A stretch of DNA of 64,000 bases from Pseudonocardia sp. HH130629-09 (GTDB lineage Bacteria; Actinomycetota; Actinomycetes; Mycobacteriales; Pseudonocardiaceae): contig NZ_CP011868.1 of NCBI RefSeq assembly GCF_001294645.1, forward strand, positions 1,798,001 to 1,862,000, read 5' to 3'. The position numbers and the translations under genes are program-made. Under the pieces are notes generated by a model. The model was not told the origin of the DNA. It did not search any database and worked only from the letters and a program-made list of their open reading frames with translations. This document shows positions 34,109-43,015 of the stretch, piece by piece (the first letter of the stretch is position 1; each line of letters begins with the position of its first letter).

Positions 34109-35443
34109 TCACGCCGTCCCGGGCCGGCGCCCCGCGACCAGCTGCACCGCGGTCCCGGCGACGGGCAGCACCAGCAGCAGCGCGAGTGCCGCGCTCAGCC
34201 CGAGGACGGCGGCGAACCCGCCGATCACCGCCGCCCCGATCCCGGCGCCGGTGAGGAAGCACAGCGTCGCGACCCCGATCGCGCCGCTGCGCCGGTCCTG
34301 CGGCACCGCGGCACCGACCGAGGCGATCATCGCGGGCTGGCCGGTGCCGAACGCCAGCGTCACCAGCATCGGGGCGAGCGCCAGCACCCAGGGCAGGTGG
34401 GTCGCCACCCCGGCCACGCCGAGCACCAGCCCGACGACGGTCGTCGCGCACGCCAGAGTGAGTGTCCGGTGTGATCCGATCCGGGTCTGCAGGAACGCCG
34501 ACGCCGCCGGGCACGCCAGCGCCACCACCGCCGAGGGCACCAGCACCAGCCCGGTGGACAGCGGGCTCCAGCCGCGCTCGGCGAGTTCCAGCGGGATGCC
34601 CAGCAGCAGCGCGAACCAGCTGGCCGGCACCACCGACGCGCACAGCGAGCTGCGCACCACCGTCGCGTTCCCGACCACCCCGCGTGGCAGGAACCCGTCG
34701 GGCCGGGCCCGCACCCACAGCGCCGTCATGGGCACGCCGACGGCGAGCAGCACCCCACCGGTGACGGCCGCGACCGCACCGGCGCCGGGCGACTGCACCA
34801 GCAGCACCAGGCCGGTCACCGCAGTCGCGACGATCACCGCGCCCGCCAGGTCCACCCGGGTGCCGTCGCCACGGACCACCGAGTGCCGCCAGAGGTAGGG
34901 GAGGGCGAGCAGCGCCAGTGCGGGCAGTGCGACCGCGGCCCGCCATCCGCCCACGGTCGTCAGCGCCCCGCCGATCAGTGGCCCGAGGGCGGACAACGCG
35001 GCGGAGGTCCCGGCCAGCCGTCCCAGCGCGCCGCCGCGTCGCTCCGGTGGGATCCGGGCCGAGAGCAGCGCCGAGGCCAGCACCGGGATCGCCGCGGCTC
35101 CGATCCCCTGCACGATCCGGGCGGTCATCAGCAGCCCGAAGTTCGGCGCCGCCGCGGCGGCGAGCGCCCCCAGCCCGAGCAGGCCCGCTCCGATGCACAG
35201 CGGGGCCCGGATCCCGACGGCGTCGGCGAGCCGTCCGTGCACCGGCGTCGCCACGGCCAGCGCGACGGCGTACCCGCTGACCATCCAGGTCGCGGTCGCG
35301 GTCCCGACCCCGAGGTCGGCGGCCAGGTGCGGGAGCGCGACCGTCACCCCCGACGTCGACGTGCCGGCGAGGCCGAAGAGGAGTCCGAGAACGATCGACA
35401 GGAGCACACCGGCGATCCTCACCCGCGACGGCCACCGATGCAC
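34109..35443 (-). CDS. MFS transporter (DHA-type drug efflux)
   Basis: A 444-aa facilitator with about 12 membrane segments. It contains GRLADAVGIRAPLCIGAGLLG (loop 2-3 motif) and ARIVQGIGAAAIPVLASALLSARIPPERRGGALGR, typical of the EmrB/QacA-related drug exporters. Start GTG at 35443 has AGGGA 7 nt upstream. It is divergent from a GNAT acetyltransferase of the phosphinothricin type, with only 18 nt between starts, so the two may share control and a detoxification role. Confidence 0.85.
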   Translation of the reverse strand: MHRWPSRVRIAGVLLSIVLGLLFGLAGTSTSGVTVALPHLAADLGVGTATATWMVSGYAVALAVATPVHGRLADAVGIRAPLCIGAGLLGLGALAAAAAPNFGLLMTARIVQGIGAAAIPVLASALLSARIPPERRGGALGRLAGTSAALSALGPLIGGALTTVGGWRAAVALPALALLALPYLWRHSVVRGDGTRVDLAGAVIVATAVTGLVLLVQSPGAGAVAAVTGGVLLAVGVPMTALWVRARPDGFLPRGVVGNATVVRSSLCASVVPASWFALLLGIPLELAERGWSPLSTGLVLVPSAVVALACPAASAFLQTRIGSHRTLTLACATTVVGLVLGVAGVATHLPWVLALAPMLVTLAFGTGQPAMIASVGAAVPQDRRSGAIGVATLCFLTGAGIGAAVIGGFAAVLGLSAALALLLVLPVAGTAVQLVAGRRPGTA

Positions 35444-35461
35444 CGTGATTCCCTGTGTCCC

Positions 35462-35992
35462 GTGTCGACCCCACCCCTCGTCCGTCCGGCGACCGCCGAG
35501 GACGCCGACGCCTGCGCCGGTGTCTACGCCCCCTACGTCCGCGACACCGCGATCAGCTTCGAGGTCGAGCCGCCCGGTCCGGTCGAGATGGCCGAGCGGA
35601 TCGCGGCCGCCCAGGAGCGTCACGCCTGGCTGGTCGCGGTCGGTCCCGGCGGTGCGGTGCTCGGCTACGCCTACGGCGGGCCCTGGAAGTCCCGCGCAGC
35701 CTACGGGCGGACCTGCGAGGTCTCTGTCTACCTGGCCCCCGAGGCCCGCGGCCGGGGTGTGGGCCGGGCGCTGTACGAGGCGCTGTTCACCGAGCTCGCC
35801 GCGCGCGGCATGGTCGTCGCCGTCGCCGGGATGACCGAGCCGAACGAGGCGAGCGCCGCCCTGCACCGCGCGCTGGGCTTCACCGAGGTCGGCACGTTCC
35901 GCGGGGTCGGCTGGAAGCTCGGCGCGTGGCGCGACGTGACCTGGTTCCGGCGGGCGCTGGCCGAGGCCCCGCCGGACGGCCCCCGGGACTGA
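35462..35992 (+). CDS. GNAT acetyltransferase, phosphinothricin N-acetyltransferase-like
   Basis: A 176-aa GNAT enzyme using acetyl-CoA. Marks: LVRPATAEDADACAGVYAPYVRDTAISFE at the N-terminus, GYAYGGPWKSRAAYGRTCEVSVYLAPEARGRGVGRALYEAL with the acetyl-CoA loop RGRGVG, and FTEVGTFRGVGWKLGAWRDVTWF at the C-terminus. This is the Pat/bar-like or L-amino-acid N-acyltransferase branch. GTG at 35462 is the best start; ATG at 35439 would overlap the divergent MFS gene. Confidence 0.88.
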   Translation: MSTPPLVRPATAEDADACAGVYAPYVRDTAISFEVEPPGPVEMAERIAAAQERHAWLVAVGPGGAVLGYAYGGPWKSRAAYGRTCEVSVYLAPEARGRGVGRALYEALFTELAARGMVVAVAGMTEPNEASAALHRALGFTEVGTFRGVGWKLGAWRDVTWFRRALAEAPPDGPRD

Positions 35993-36125
35993 GCCCGTCG
36001 GGGTCCGTGCGAGGATCACCGCCCGTTGCGCCACGCACCGCACCGGGCCCAGCCGGGCCGGCGCCGTGCCGGCGCGCCCCGCCCGTCGCCCCGGGCCGGG
36101 GGAGCGGTACAGCACGGGGAGCACC

Positions 36126-37505
36126 ATGGACGGCCTGCGCCGCGAACTCGACGGGCGCCAGATCGGCATGATCGCCGTGGGCGGCGCGATCGGCACCGGG
36201 CTGTTCCTCGGCTCCGGGCTCGCGATCTCCCTCGCCGGTCCCGCGGTGATCGTCGCCTACGTCGTCGCCGCGGTCGTCGCGCTGGTCCTGGCCTACGCGC
36301 TGGCCGAGATGGTGGTACGCCACCCCGAGGCCGGCGGGTTCGGGCCCATCACCCAGCGCTACCTCGGGCCCGGCGCCGGGTTCGTGCAGCGGTGGATGTA
36401 CTGGGCCGCGCAGGTCGTGAACATCGGCAGCGAGGTCGTCGCCGCCGGGCTCTACCTGACGTTCTGGTACCCCGACCTGCCGCTGTGGATCCCGGTCGTC
36501 GGGTTCTCCGTGGTGATGCTGGCGGTCAACGCGGGCGCGGTCCGCTTCTTCGGCGAGACCGAGTACTGGTTCGCGATGATCAAGGTCGTGACGATCGTGG
36601 CGTTCATCGCCGTCGGTCTCGTCGCGATCGTGTTCGGGCTGCCCGGGCAGGAACCGGTCGGACTCGGGGCGCTCACCGCGCACGGCGGGTTCGCCCCGAA
36701 CGGGATCGGCGCGATCTGGCTCGCGCTGACCGTGGTGACCTTCTCGTTCCTCGGCACCGAGGCCGTCGCCGTCACCGCGGCCGAGTCGTCGGACCCGGTG
36801 CGCGACATCCCACGGGCCGCCTGGCGCACCGTCCTGCGGCTCGCGATCTTCTACGTCGGCGCCATGCTGGTGGTGGTGACCCTGGTGCCCTGGAACACCG
36901 TGACCACCGGCGACGACGTCGGCGAGTCGCCGTTCGTGCGGCTCTTCGCCCAGGCCGGGGTGCCCGCCGCGGCCACGGTGATGAACCTCGTCGTGCTGAC
37001 CGCGGCGCTGTCGGCGATGAACACCAACCTCTACGTGACCGCGCGGATGACCTACTCGCTGGCCCGCGACGGCTACGCGCCCCGCTCGCTGGCCCGGGTC
37101 AACCGGCACGGCGCCCCGCAGCGGGCGCTCGCGCTGTCCGCGGTCGGGCTGGCCCTCGCGTCCCTGGTCTCGGTGTTCGCCGAGGCCACCGCGTTCCCGT
37201 TGCTCGTCGGGCTGGCCCTGTTCGGGGCGCTGGTGACCTGGCTGCTGATCTTCGCCGCGCACCTCGCGTTCCGCCGGTCGGGCGCCGGTGAGGCGTCCCC
37301 GGTCCGCCTCTGGGGCGCGCCCTACACGACGGTCGCGGCAATGCTGTTCGTCGCCGCGGTGCTCGCGACGACGCCGTTCACCACCCAGTTCGCGACGGCG
37401 GCGCAGGCGGGTGTGCCCTTCCTGGTCCTGCTCGTCGTGGTCTACCTGGTGGTGCGGCGCCGTCGCCGGCGGGTCACGCCTTCCTCAGCTCCGAGTGGAG
37501 CTTGA
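36126..37505 (+). CDS. APC-family amino-acid permease
   Basis: A 459-aa permease with about 12 membrane segments. The N-terminal RRELDGRQIGMIAVGGAIGTGLFLGSG contains the GxGxGLF substrate loop of the amino-acid transporter family; segment 6 has FSFLGTEAVAVTAAESSDP. Closest in layout to the GABA/proline-specific/aromatic permeases, but the substrate cannot be assigned. ATG at 36126 has GGGGAG 5 nt upstream. Its 3' end overlaps the convergent DUF2945 gene by 32 nt. Confidence 0.88.
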   Translation: MDGLRRELDGRQIGMIAVGGAIGTGLFLGSGLAISLAGPAVIVAYVVAAVVALVLAYALAEMVVRHPEAGGFGPITQRYLGPGAGFVQRWMYWAAQVVNIGSEVVAAGLYLTFWYPDLPLWIPVVGFSVVMLAVNAGAVRFFGETEYWFAMIKVVTIVAFIAVGLVAIVFGLPGQEPVGLGALTAHGGFAPNGIGAIWLALTVVTFSFLGTEAVAVTAAESSDPVRDIPRAAWRTVLRLAIFYVGAMLVVVTLVPWNTVTTGDDVGESPFVRLFAQAGVPAAATVMNLVVLTAALSAMNTNLYVTARMTYSLARDGYAPRSLARVNRHGAPQRALALSAVGLALASLVSVFAEATAFPLLVGLALFGALVTWLLIFAAHLAFRRSGAGEASPVRLWGAPYTTVAAMLFVAAVLATTPFTTQFATAAQAGVPFLVLLVVVYLVVRRRRRRVTPSSAPSGA

Positions 37506-37692
37506 GCACGGTCTGGCCGTCCTCCTGCTCCAGCACGTAGGCCGGGTTGTCCTCGGTCCCGTTCCGGGACTGCGTCGACCCGTTGATCGTCTTCTCGATC
37601 CGGTCGGTGGAGTGGTCCACCACCTTGCCGGTCGGGGTGCCGTTGCCCCAGTTCCAGGCCACCCACGTGCCCTTGGCGAACGTCTGCGTCAT
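37474..37692 (-). CDS. DUF2945 (hypervirulence-associated TUDOR-like) protein
   Basis: A 72-aa protein, TFAKGTWVAWNWGNGTPTG followed by KVVDHSTDRIEKTINGSTQSRNGTEDNPAYVLEQEDGQTVLKLHSEL. The family (HVA1/DUF2945) has a small SH3/Tudor-like fold and unknown function. ATG at 37692. It converges with, and overlaps, the permease 3' end by 32 nt. Confidence 0.82.
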   Translation of the reverse strand: MTQTFAKGTWVAWNWGNGTPTGKVVDHSTDRIEKTINGSTQSRNGTEDNPAYVLEQEDGQTVLKLHSELRKA

Positions 37693-37741
37693 GGGGACGG
37701 ATACCCCGCGCCGGCCGGTCAACCCGGCGCGGGGGACCGTG

Positions 37742-39721
37742 TCACCAGATCCGGACGCGCCGGTCCGGGTCGGTGTAGAGCCCGTCGGACTCGGTCACCC
37801 CGAACGCCTCGTGGAAGGTGTCGAGGTTCGTGACGACCGCGTTGCACCGCAGGTCCGGCGGCGAGTGCGGGTCGGTGGTGAGCCGCCGGATCGCCTCCGC
37901 GTCGCGGGTCACCGCCCGCCACACCTGCGCCCACCCGAACAGCACCCGCTGCTCACCCGTCAGACCGTCGATCACCGGCGGCTCGAAGCCCTCGTGCGCG
38001 ATCGCGTACGCCTTCAGCGCGATTGTCAGCCCGCCCAGGTCGCCGATGTTCTCGCCGACCGTCAGCGAGCCGTTGACCTTGTGGTCGGGCAGCCCGGCGG
38101 GGGACAGGCCGTCGTACTGGTCGATCAGCATCTGCGCGCGGGACTCGAACTCGGTCCGGTCGGCGGACTCCCACCAGTCGGTGAGGTTGCCGTCGCCGTC
38201 GTAGCGGGAGCCCTGGTCGTCGAAGCCGTGTCCGATCTCGTGGCCGATGACCGCGCCGATGCCGCCGTAGTTCGCGGCGTCGTCGGCGTCGGCGTCGAAG
38301 AACGGCGGCTGCAGGATCGCTGCGGGGAACACGATCTCGTTGAGCCGCGGGTGGTAGTAGGCGTTGACCGTCTGCGGGGTCATCAGCCACTCGCCGTGGT
38401 CGACCGGGCCGCCGAGCTTGGCGTACTCGAAGTCATGGCGCCACTGGGCCGCGCGACCCGCGTTGCCGAGCAGGTCGGCCGGGTCGATCTGCAGGTCGGA
38501 GTAGTCCTTCCAGGAGTCCGGGTAGCCGACCTTCGGTGTGAACCTGCCGAGCTTGTCCAGCGCCCGCTCCCGGGTGGCTGGGCTCATCCAGTCCAGGGTG
38601 GAGATCGACCGGCGGTAGGCCTCGACGATGTTGTCGACCAGCTCGGTGATGCGCTCCTTTGCCCGCGGCGGGAAGTGTCGCTCGACGTAGATCTTCGCGA
38701 CGGCCTCGCCCAGCGCGCCCTCCACCAGCGACACCCCGCGCTTCCAGCGCTCGCGCAGCTCCGGGGTGCCGGACAGGGTGCGGCCGAAGAAGTCGAATTC
38801 GGCCTCGACCAGGTCCGCGGAGAGGAACTCCGCGCACGACCCGGCGACGGTCAGCGCGAGCCACGCCTGCCACTGCTCGAGCGGGCGCCCGGCCCACAGC
38901 TCACCGGCGGCGGTGACGAAGCTCGGCTGGCGGACGATCACCTCGTCGTAGGCGTGCGCGGGCACCCCCAGCGCGGACTCCCACTCGGCCCAGTCGAAGC
39001 CGGGGGCAGCGGCGCGCAGCTCCTCGCGGGTCATCAGGGTGTAGGTCTTCTCGGCGTCGCGGTTGAGGACCCGGTCCCAGGACGCGTCGGCCAGCGCGGT
39101 CTCCAGGTCCATGACCTGCTCGGCGACGCGCTCCGGCTCGGCCAGCCCGACCAGCTCGGCGAGGCGCCGCAGGTGCTCGACGTACTCGGCCCGGATCTCG
39201 GGGTCGCCCTCGTCGCCGTAGTACGACTCGTCGGGCAGGCCCAACCCGGCCTGGTTGAGGTTCACCAGGTAACGGGAGGAGTCCTTGAGGTCGGTCGCGA
39301 TGAACTCGCCGAACAGCGCCGCCCGGCCCTCGCGCTGACGCCGGCCGAGCACGGTCGCGAGCGCGGCCCGGTCGGTGGCGTCGTAGATCTCGTCGAGCAG
39401 CGGGCGCAGCGGCGCGGTGCCGAGCTCCTCGACCCGGTCGACGTCCATGAACGAGCGGTACAGGTCGCCGATCTTGCGGGCCTCGTTGCCGGGCTCCGAC
39501 GACGCCGCGCACTCCTCCACGATCTCGTGGACCTGGTCCTCGGCCCGGTCGCGCAGGACGCGGAACGCACCGTCCTGCGAGCGGTCGTCGGGGATCTCGT
39601 GGGTCGCCAGCCACCGGCCGTTCACGTGGGCGAACAGGTCGTCCTGGGGACGGACGTCCGGGTCGACCCAGCTGAGGTCGAGACCGGAGCGCTTCTCGGT
39701 CGGGGACTCGGTGGTCGTCAT
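37742..39721 (-). CDS. M13-family zinc metallopeptidase (PepO-like)
   Basis: A 659-aa peptidase of the neprilysin/PepO family, without a signal peptide or membrane anchor, so probably cytoplasmic. The zinc site is HEIGH at about residue 492, with the third ligand in ENIGDLGG at about 555; NAYYHPRLNEIVFPAAILQPPFF and the C-terminal CNAVVTNLDTFHEAFGV are family hallmarks. It degrades oligopeptides. ATG at 39721. The 331-nt region that follows upstream holds repeats but no gene. Confidence 0.93.
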   Translation of the reverse strand: MTTTESPTEKRSGLDLSWVDPDVRPQDDLFAHVNGRWLATHEIPDDRSQDGAFRVLRDRAEDQVHEIVEECAASSEPGNEARKIGDLYRSFMDVDRVEELGTAPLRPLLDEIYDATDRAALATVLGRRQREGRAALFGEFIATDLKDSSRYLVNLNQAGLGLPDESYYGDEGDPEIRAEYVEHLRRLAELVGLAEPERVAEQVMDLETALADASWDRVLNRDAEKTYTLMTREELRAAAPGFDWAEWESALGVPAHAYDEVIVRQPSFVTAAGELWAGRPLEQWQAWLALTVAGSCAEFLSADLVEAEFDFFGRTLSGTPELRERWKRGVSLVEGALGEAVAKIYVERHFPPRAKERITELVDNIVEAYRRSISTLDWMSPATRERALDKLGRFTPKVGYPDSWKDYSDLQIDPADLLGNAGRAAQWRHDFEYAKLGGPVDHGEWLMTPQTVNAYYHPRLNEIVFPAAILQPPFFDADADDAANYGGIGAVIGHEIGHGFDDQGSRYDGDGNLTDWWESADRTEFESRAQMLIDQYDGLSPAGLPDHKVNGSLTVGENIGDLGGLTIALKAYAIAHEGFEPPVIDGLTGEQRVLFGWAQVWRAVTRDAEAIRRLTTDPHSPPDLRCNAVVTNLDTFHEAFGVTESDGLYTDPDRRVRIW

Positions 39722-39816
39722 GGGTCCATCCTGCCTGCCGGGCGCGACGGTTTCGAGCAACCGACGCCGGCACGCCCGCGCCGCCCGGTCCGTCGCGGAC
39801 GTGGGTGCTGCGAATC

Positions 39817-39833
39817 CGCTTACCCGGTAAGCG
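39817..39833. promoter_or_regulatory. 17-bp palindrome CGCTTACC-C-GGTAAGCG
   Basis: A perfect 8-1-8 inverted repeat about 95 nt upstream of the M13 peptidase start, in a region with no gene. It is a good candidate operator, but no neighbouring regulator gene identifies the binder. Confidence 0.5.
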
Positions 39834-39874
39834 AGTTCACAACCGTCACATCCTTGGGACGGACGGGGCGGATC

Positions 39875-39914
39875 GGCGGCACCGAGCGGCGGCACCGAGC
39901 GGTGGCGGCACCGG
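39875..39914. repeat. Tandem 13-bp repeats GGCGGCACCGAGC
   Basis: Two exact copies (39875-39887, 39888-39900) and a partial third copy (39904-39914). Together with the two palindromes this is all that is visible in the 331-nt gene-free stretch 39722-40052. Confidence 0.7.
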
Positions 39915-39981
39915 GTACGAGTGCGACGAGCCGGTGCCGGCTCGTCGACTCCACCGACTCCGGGGCGGTGCGCGCCGAAGT

Positions 39982-39996
39982 TGACCGGACAGGTCA
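39982..39996. promoter_or_regulatory. Inverted repeat TGACC-GGACA-GGTCA before the dioxygenase gene
   Basis: A perfect 5-5-5 inverted repeat, 57 nt upstream of the TauD-like start, at a position where a repressor could block the promoter. Binder unknown. Confidence 0.4.
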
Positions 39997-40052
39997 CCGC
40001 GCAGTGGACGCCCGGTTGTCCACCACCGGACGGCGGACGCACCATCGCGGAC

Positions 40053-40985
40053 GTGACGATCCACCTCGATGCGCCGGTCACCCGGCCCCGTTCCACGCCC
40101 GCCGTCGACCTCCTGGAGGGTGAGCGCCTGCTGGCCCGCCTCCCGGGCGACGGGGCGGACCGATGTGGTGCGGACTTCGAGGCCTTCACCGTCACCCCGC
40201 TCGGGCGCACCCTGGGCGCCGAGATCACCGGCATCGACCTGCGTGACCGCGTCGACGAGGACCTGCGGGCCGCGCTGCACCGGGCACTGCTGGAGTGGAA
40301 GGTCCTGTTCTTCCCCGGCCAGCACCTCACCAGCGACCGGCAGCGCGAGCTCGCGCTGCTCTGGGGCGACCTGGAGACCAACCCGATGCTCGACACCGGC
40401 GACGCCGCCGACGTCGTCCGCTTCGGCACCGGCAGGCGCACCTACGAGAACATCTGGCACGCCGACACCACGTTCCGTCCCGCACCGGCCATGGGCGCCA
40501 TGCTGCGGATGGTGCAGACGCCACCGTTCGGCGGGGACACGATGTGGGCCGACATGGCCGTCGCCTACGACAACCTCACCGACGAGGTGCGGGCGCGCAT
40601 CGACGACGCCGTCGCGGTGCACGACATGGTGCCCGGCTTCGCCCGGTTCCTGGACCCGGAGCGGCTGGCCCGTGGCCGCGACCTGTTCCCGCCGGTGACC
40701 CACCCCGTCGTCCGGACCCATCCGGAGACCGGGCGCCGCACGCTGTTCGTGAACGCCTCGTTCACGACGGAGATCGTCGGGCTCCCGCGCGAGGAGTCCG
40801 ACGCGCTGCTGCGGCACCTGTTCGCCCAGGCACACGTGCCCGAGTTCCAGGTCCGCTACCGCTGGTCCGAGGGGACGCTCGCGTTCTGGGACAACCGGGC
40901 GACCCAGCACTACGCCGTCGGCGACTACCACCCGCACACCCGGGTCGCGGAGCGCGTCGCGATCGCGGGAGACCGACCCTTCTGA
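40053..40985 (+). CDS. TauD/TfdA-family 2-oxoglutarate-dependent dioxygenase
   Basis: A 310-aa Fe(II)/2-oxoglutarate enzyme. The iron ligands are visible as NIWHADTTFR (HxD) and the distal His in WDNRATQHYAVGDYHPHTR, whose Arg also holds 2-oxoglutarate; GRTLGAEITGIDL at the N-terminus is typical. Relatives hydroxylate taurine, alkyl sulfates or phenoxyacetates; the substrate here is unknown and no sulfonate transporter is nearby. GTG at 40053 is selected over upstream starts because it gives the normal family length. Confidence 0.9.
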   Translation: MTIHLDAPVTRPRSTPAVDLLEGERLLARLPGDGADRCGADFEAFTVTPLGRTLGAEITGIDLRDRVDEDLRAALHRALLEWKVLFFPGQHLTSDRQRELALLWGDLETNPMLDTGDAADVVRFGTGRRTYENIWHADTTFRPAPAMGAMLRMVQTPPFGGDTMWADMAVAYDNLTDEVRARIDDAVAVHDMVPGFARFLDPERLARGRDLFPPVTHPVVRTHPETGRRTLFVNASFTTEIVGLPREESDALLRHLFAQAHVPEFQVRYRWSEGTLAFWDNRATQHYAVGDYHPHTRVAERVAIAGDRPF

Positions 40986-40988
40986 CGG

Positions 40989-41471
40989 TCAGGAGGCCGC
41001 GCCGCCCCACCGGCGGCGGCGCGGCCGGTCGGTCGGCTCGTCCTCCATCGGGGCGGCGATCGCCAGCCGCCCGACCTGCTCGTTGAGGACCTTCAGGTGC
41101 ACCCGGACGTCGTCGTGGGTCGGGTCCAGCACCGCCTGCTCGGCGATCTCCGCGGCCTGGTCGACCGACTGCTTCAGCGACGCCTTGGCCTTGTTCAGTC
41201 GGGCGGCGATCCGCTTGGCGGGCGGTTCGGTGAGCCGGAACCGGGCGGGCTCGATCGAGTCGCCGACGGCGGCCAGGCGCTGCACCGCCTCCAGCTCCGA
41301 GTCCAGCCGCTTGCCGATCTCGGTGAGCCACGTCCGCACCTGCATCGCCGAGATCACCGTGGTGATCCGGTGGAAGCGCTGCACCTGCTCGGTGCACTCG
41401 GCCACGTAGGTCCGCCAGTACCGCGACAGCGGTGCGGGGGAGGGCTCGGATCCGGGGCGCAGGAGTGACAC
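40989..41471 (-). CDS. Hypothetical helical protein (160 aa)
   Basis: No family recognised. Two helical stretches with coiled-coil character (IGKRLDSELEAVQRLAAVG and KAKASLKQSVDQAAEIAEQ) are followed by a basic Arg-rich C-terminus, PRRRRWGGAAS. GTG at 41471. It converges with the dioxygenase gene with 3 nt between them. Confidence 0.6.
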   Translation of the reverse strand: MSLLRPGSEPSPAPLSRYWRTYVAECTEQVQRFHRITTVISAMQVRTWLTEIGKRLDSELEAVQRLAAVGDSIEPARFRLTEPPAKRIAARLNKAKASLKQSVDQAAEIAEQAVLDPTHDDVRVHLKVLNEQVGRLAIAAPMEDEPTDRPRRRRWGGAAS

Positions 41472-41490
41472 GCCCGCAGGCTACCGGTGC

Positions 41491-43015
41491 TCACCCGGCC
41501 AGCCGGATCGTCGTCCCCGGGCCGAGCGGCAGCCCCAGCAGGACGAACACGCAGAGGATGACCACCCACACCACGAACACCGGCACGACGAACATCGCCA
41601 TCCGCGAGAACACCGAGCCCAGGGTGAACGAGCGGTCGTAGCGACGGCAGGTCAGCTGCAGCACGTACAGGTAGGGGTTCAGCGGTGAGATCGGGTTGGT
41701 GATCGCGTCACCGATCCGGTAGGTCGCCTGGATGACCGCCGGGTGCAGGCCCAGCCCGACGAACACCGGCACCAGTACCGGCGCCAGCACCGTCCACAGC
41801 GACGCCCCGGAGAACACCACCATCGCCAGCACCGAGCACAGCACCAGCGCGAGCAGCAACGCGCCGAGCCCGGTCAGGCCGATCGCGCGCAGCCCGGCCG
41901 ACCCCTCCACCGCCAGCCACGTCCCGACCCCGCTCCAGGTGAACATCGCGATGAACTGGCCCGCGGAGAAGGCGATGACGACGAACCCGAGCATCCCCTT
42001 CAGCGACTCGGCCATCATCTCCGGCACGTCCGACGGGCGGGTCACCACGCCCGCGGCGATGCCGTAGGCCAGGCCGGTGACGAGGAAGGTCAGGAACAGC
42101 AGAGGGACGATCCCGTCGAGGAACGGGGAGTCGATCAGGGACCCGTCGTCGCCCTGCAGCGGGCCGCCGGGCACGAGCCAGGCCGCCAGCGCACAGACCA
42201 GCCACACCGCGAGGGCGACGCCCGCCACCCGCAGCGCGCGCCGCTCCCGCGCGGTGACCGTCGTGTCCGGCTCACCCGCCGCGTCCAGCTCCGGGCCGAC
42301 CGGGGGCAGCCCCGGCTCGACGCGGTGCACCAGGATCCAGCCGAGCACCGCGGGCAGCACGAGCGCCGACACCGCCTGGAACCAGTAGTTCATGAGCACC
42401 CCGACGCCGATGTCCGGCGGCGTCCCCGGCGGCAGCACCGACTCGGTCAGCGCGGCCAGGTTCGCGTCCAGCGCACCGACGATCAGCCCGGAGCCGTAGC
42501 CGACGGCCGTCGCCGCGAACGCGCCGAGCGCCCCGGCGACCGGATGCCGCCCCACCGAGGCGAACGCGAGCGCCGCCAGCGGCGGGAGGACCACCATCGC
42601 CGCGTCGCCCATGAAGTGGCCCTGCACGCACAGGTACGCCACCGCATACGGCATGAAGCGCCGCGGCACCCGGGTCAGAGCGATGTTCACCAGCGACCGC
42701 AGCAGCCCGGTGCGCTCGCAGATCCCGACGCCCAGCAGCATCGTGAGCACCACGCCCAGCGGCGGGAAGCCGATGAAGTTGTCCACCATGGTGGTGAGCA
42801 GCTGCCGCAGGCCCCGCCACGGACAGGATGTCGCGGACCGGTTGTGCCTGCGGGGCGCCCGGCAGCTGCGCGGTCGCCCCGTTCGCGGCCAGCACCGCCG
42901 AGCCGACCCCGAGCAGCAGCAGGAGGATCCAGAACAGGAAGAACGGGTGCGGCACCCGGTTCCCGACCCGCTCGATGCCCCGGATCACCGGTCCGGGCCG
43001 GTACGCCGCGGTCAC
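41491..43015 (-). pseudogene. AbgT-family transporter, interrupted by a one-base insertion
   Basis: The N-terminus (GTG at 43015, overlapping the upstream stop as GTGA) reads GIERVGNRVPHPFFLFWILL, typical of AbgT. At a run of four C/G at 42812-42815 the frame shifts; one base fewer joins it to GLRQLLTTMVDNFIGFPPLGVVLTMLLGVGICE and a normal C-terminus ending at 41491. The repaired protein has ~507 aa and 12-13 membrane segments. AbgT proteins move p-aminobenzoyl-glutamate or act as antimetabolite exporters. From 42789 an intact but N-truncated frame of 432 aa exists. Confidence 0.85.
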
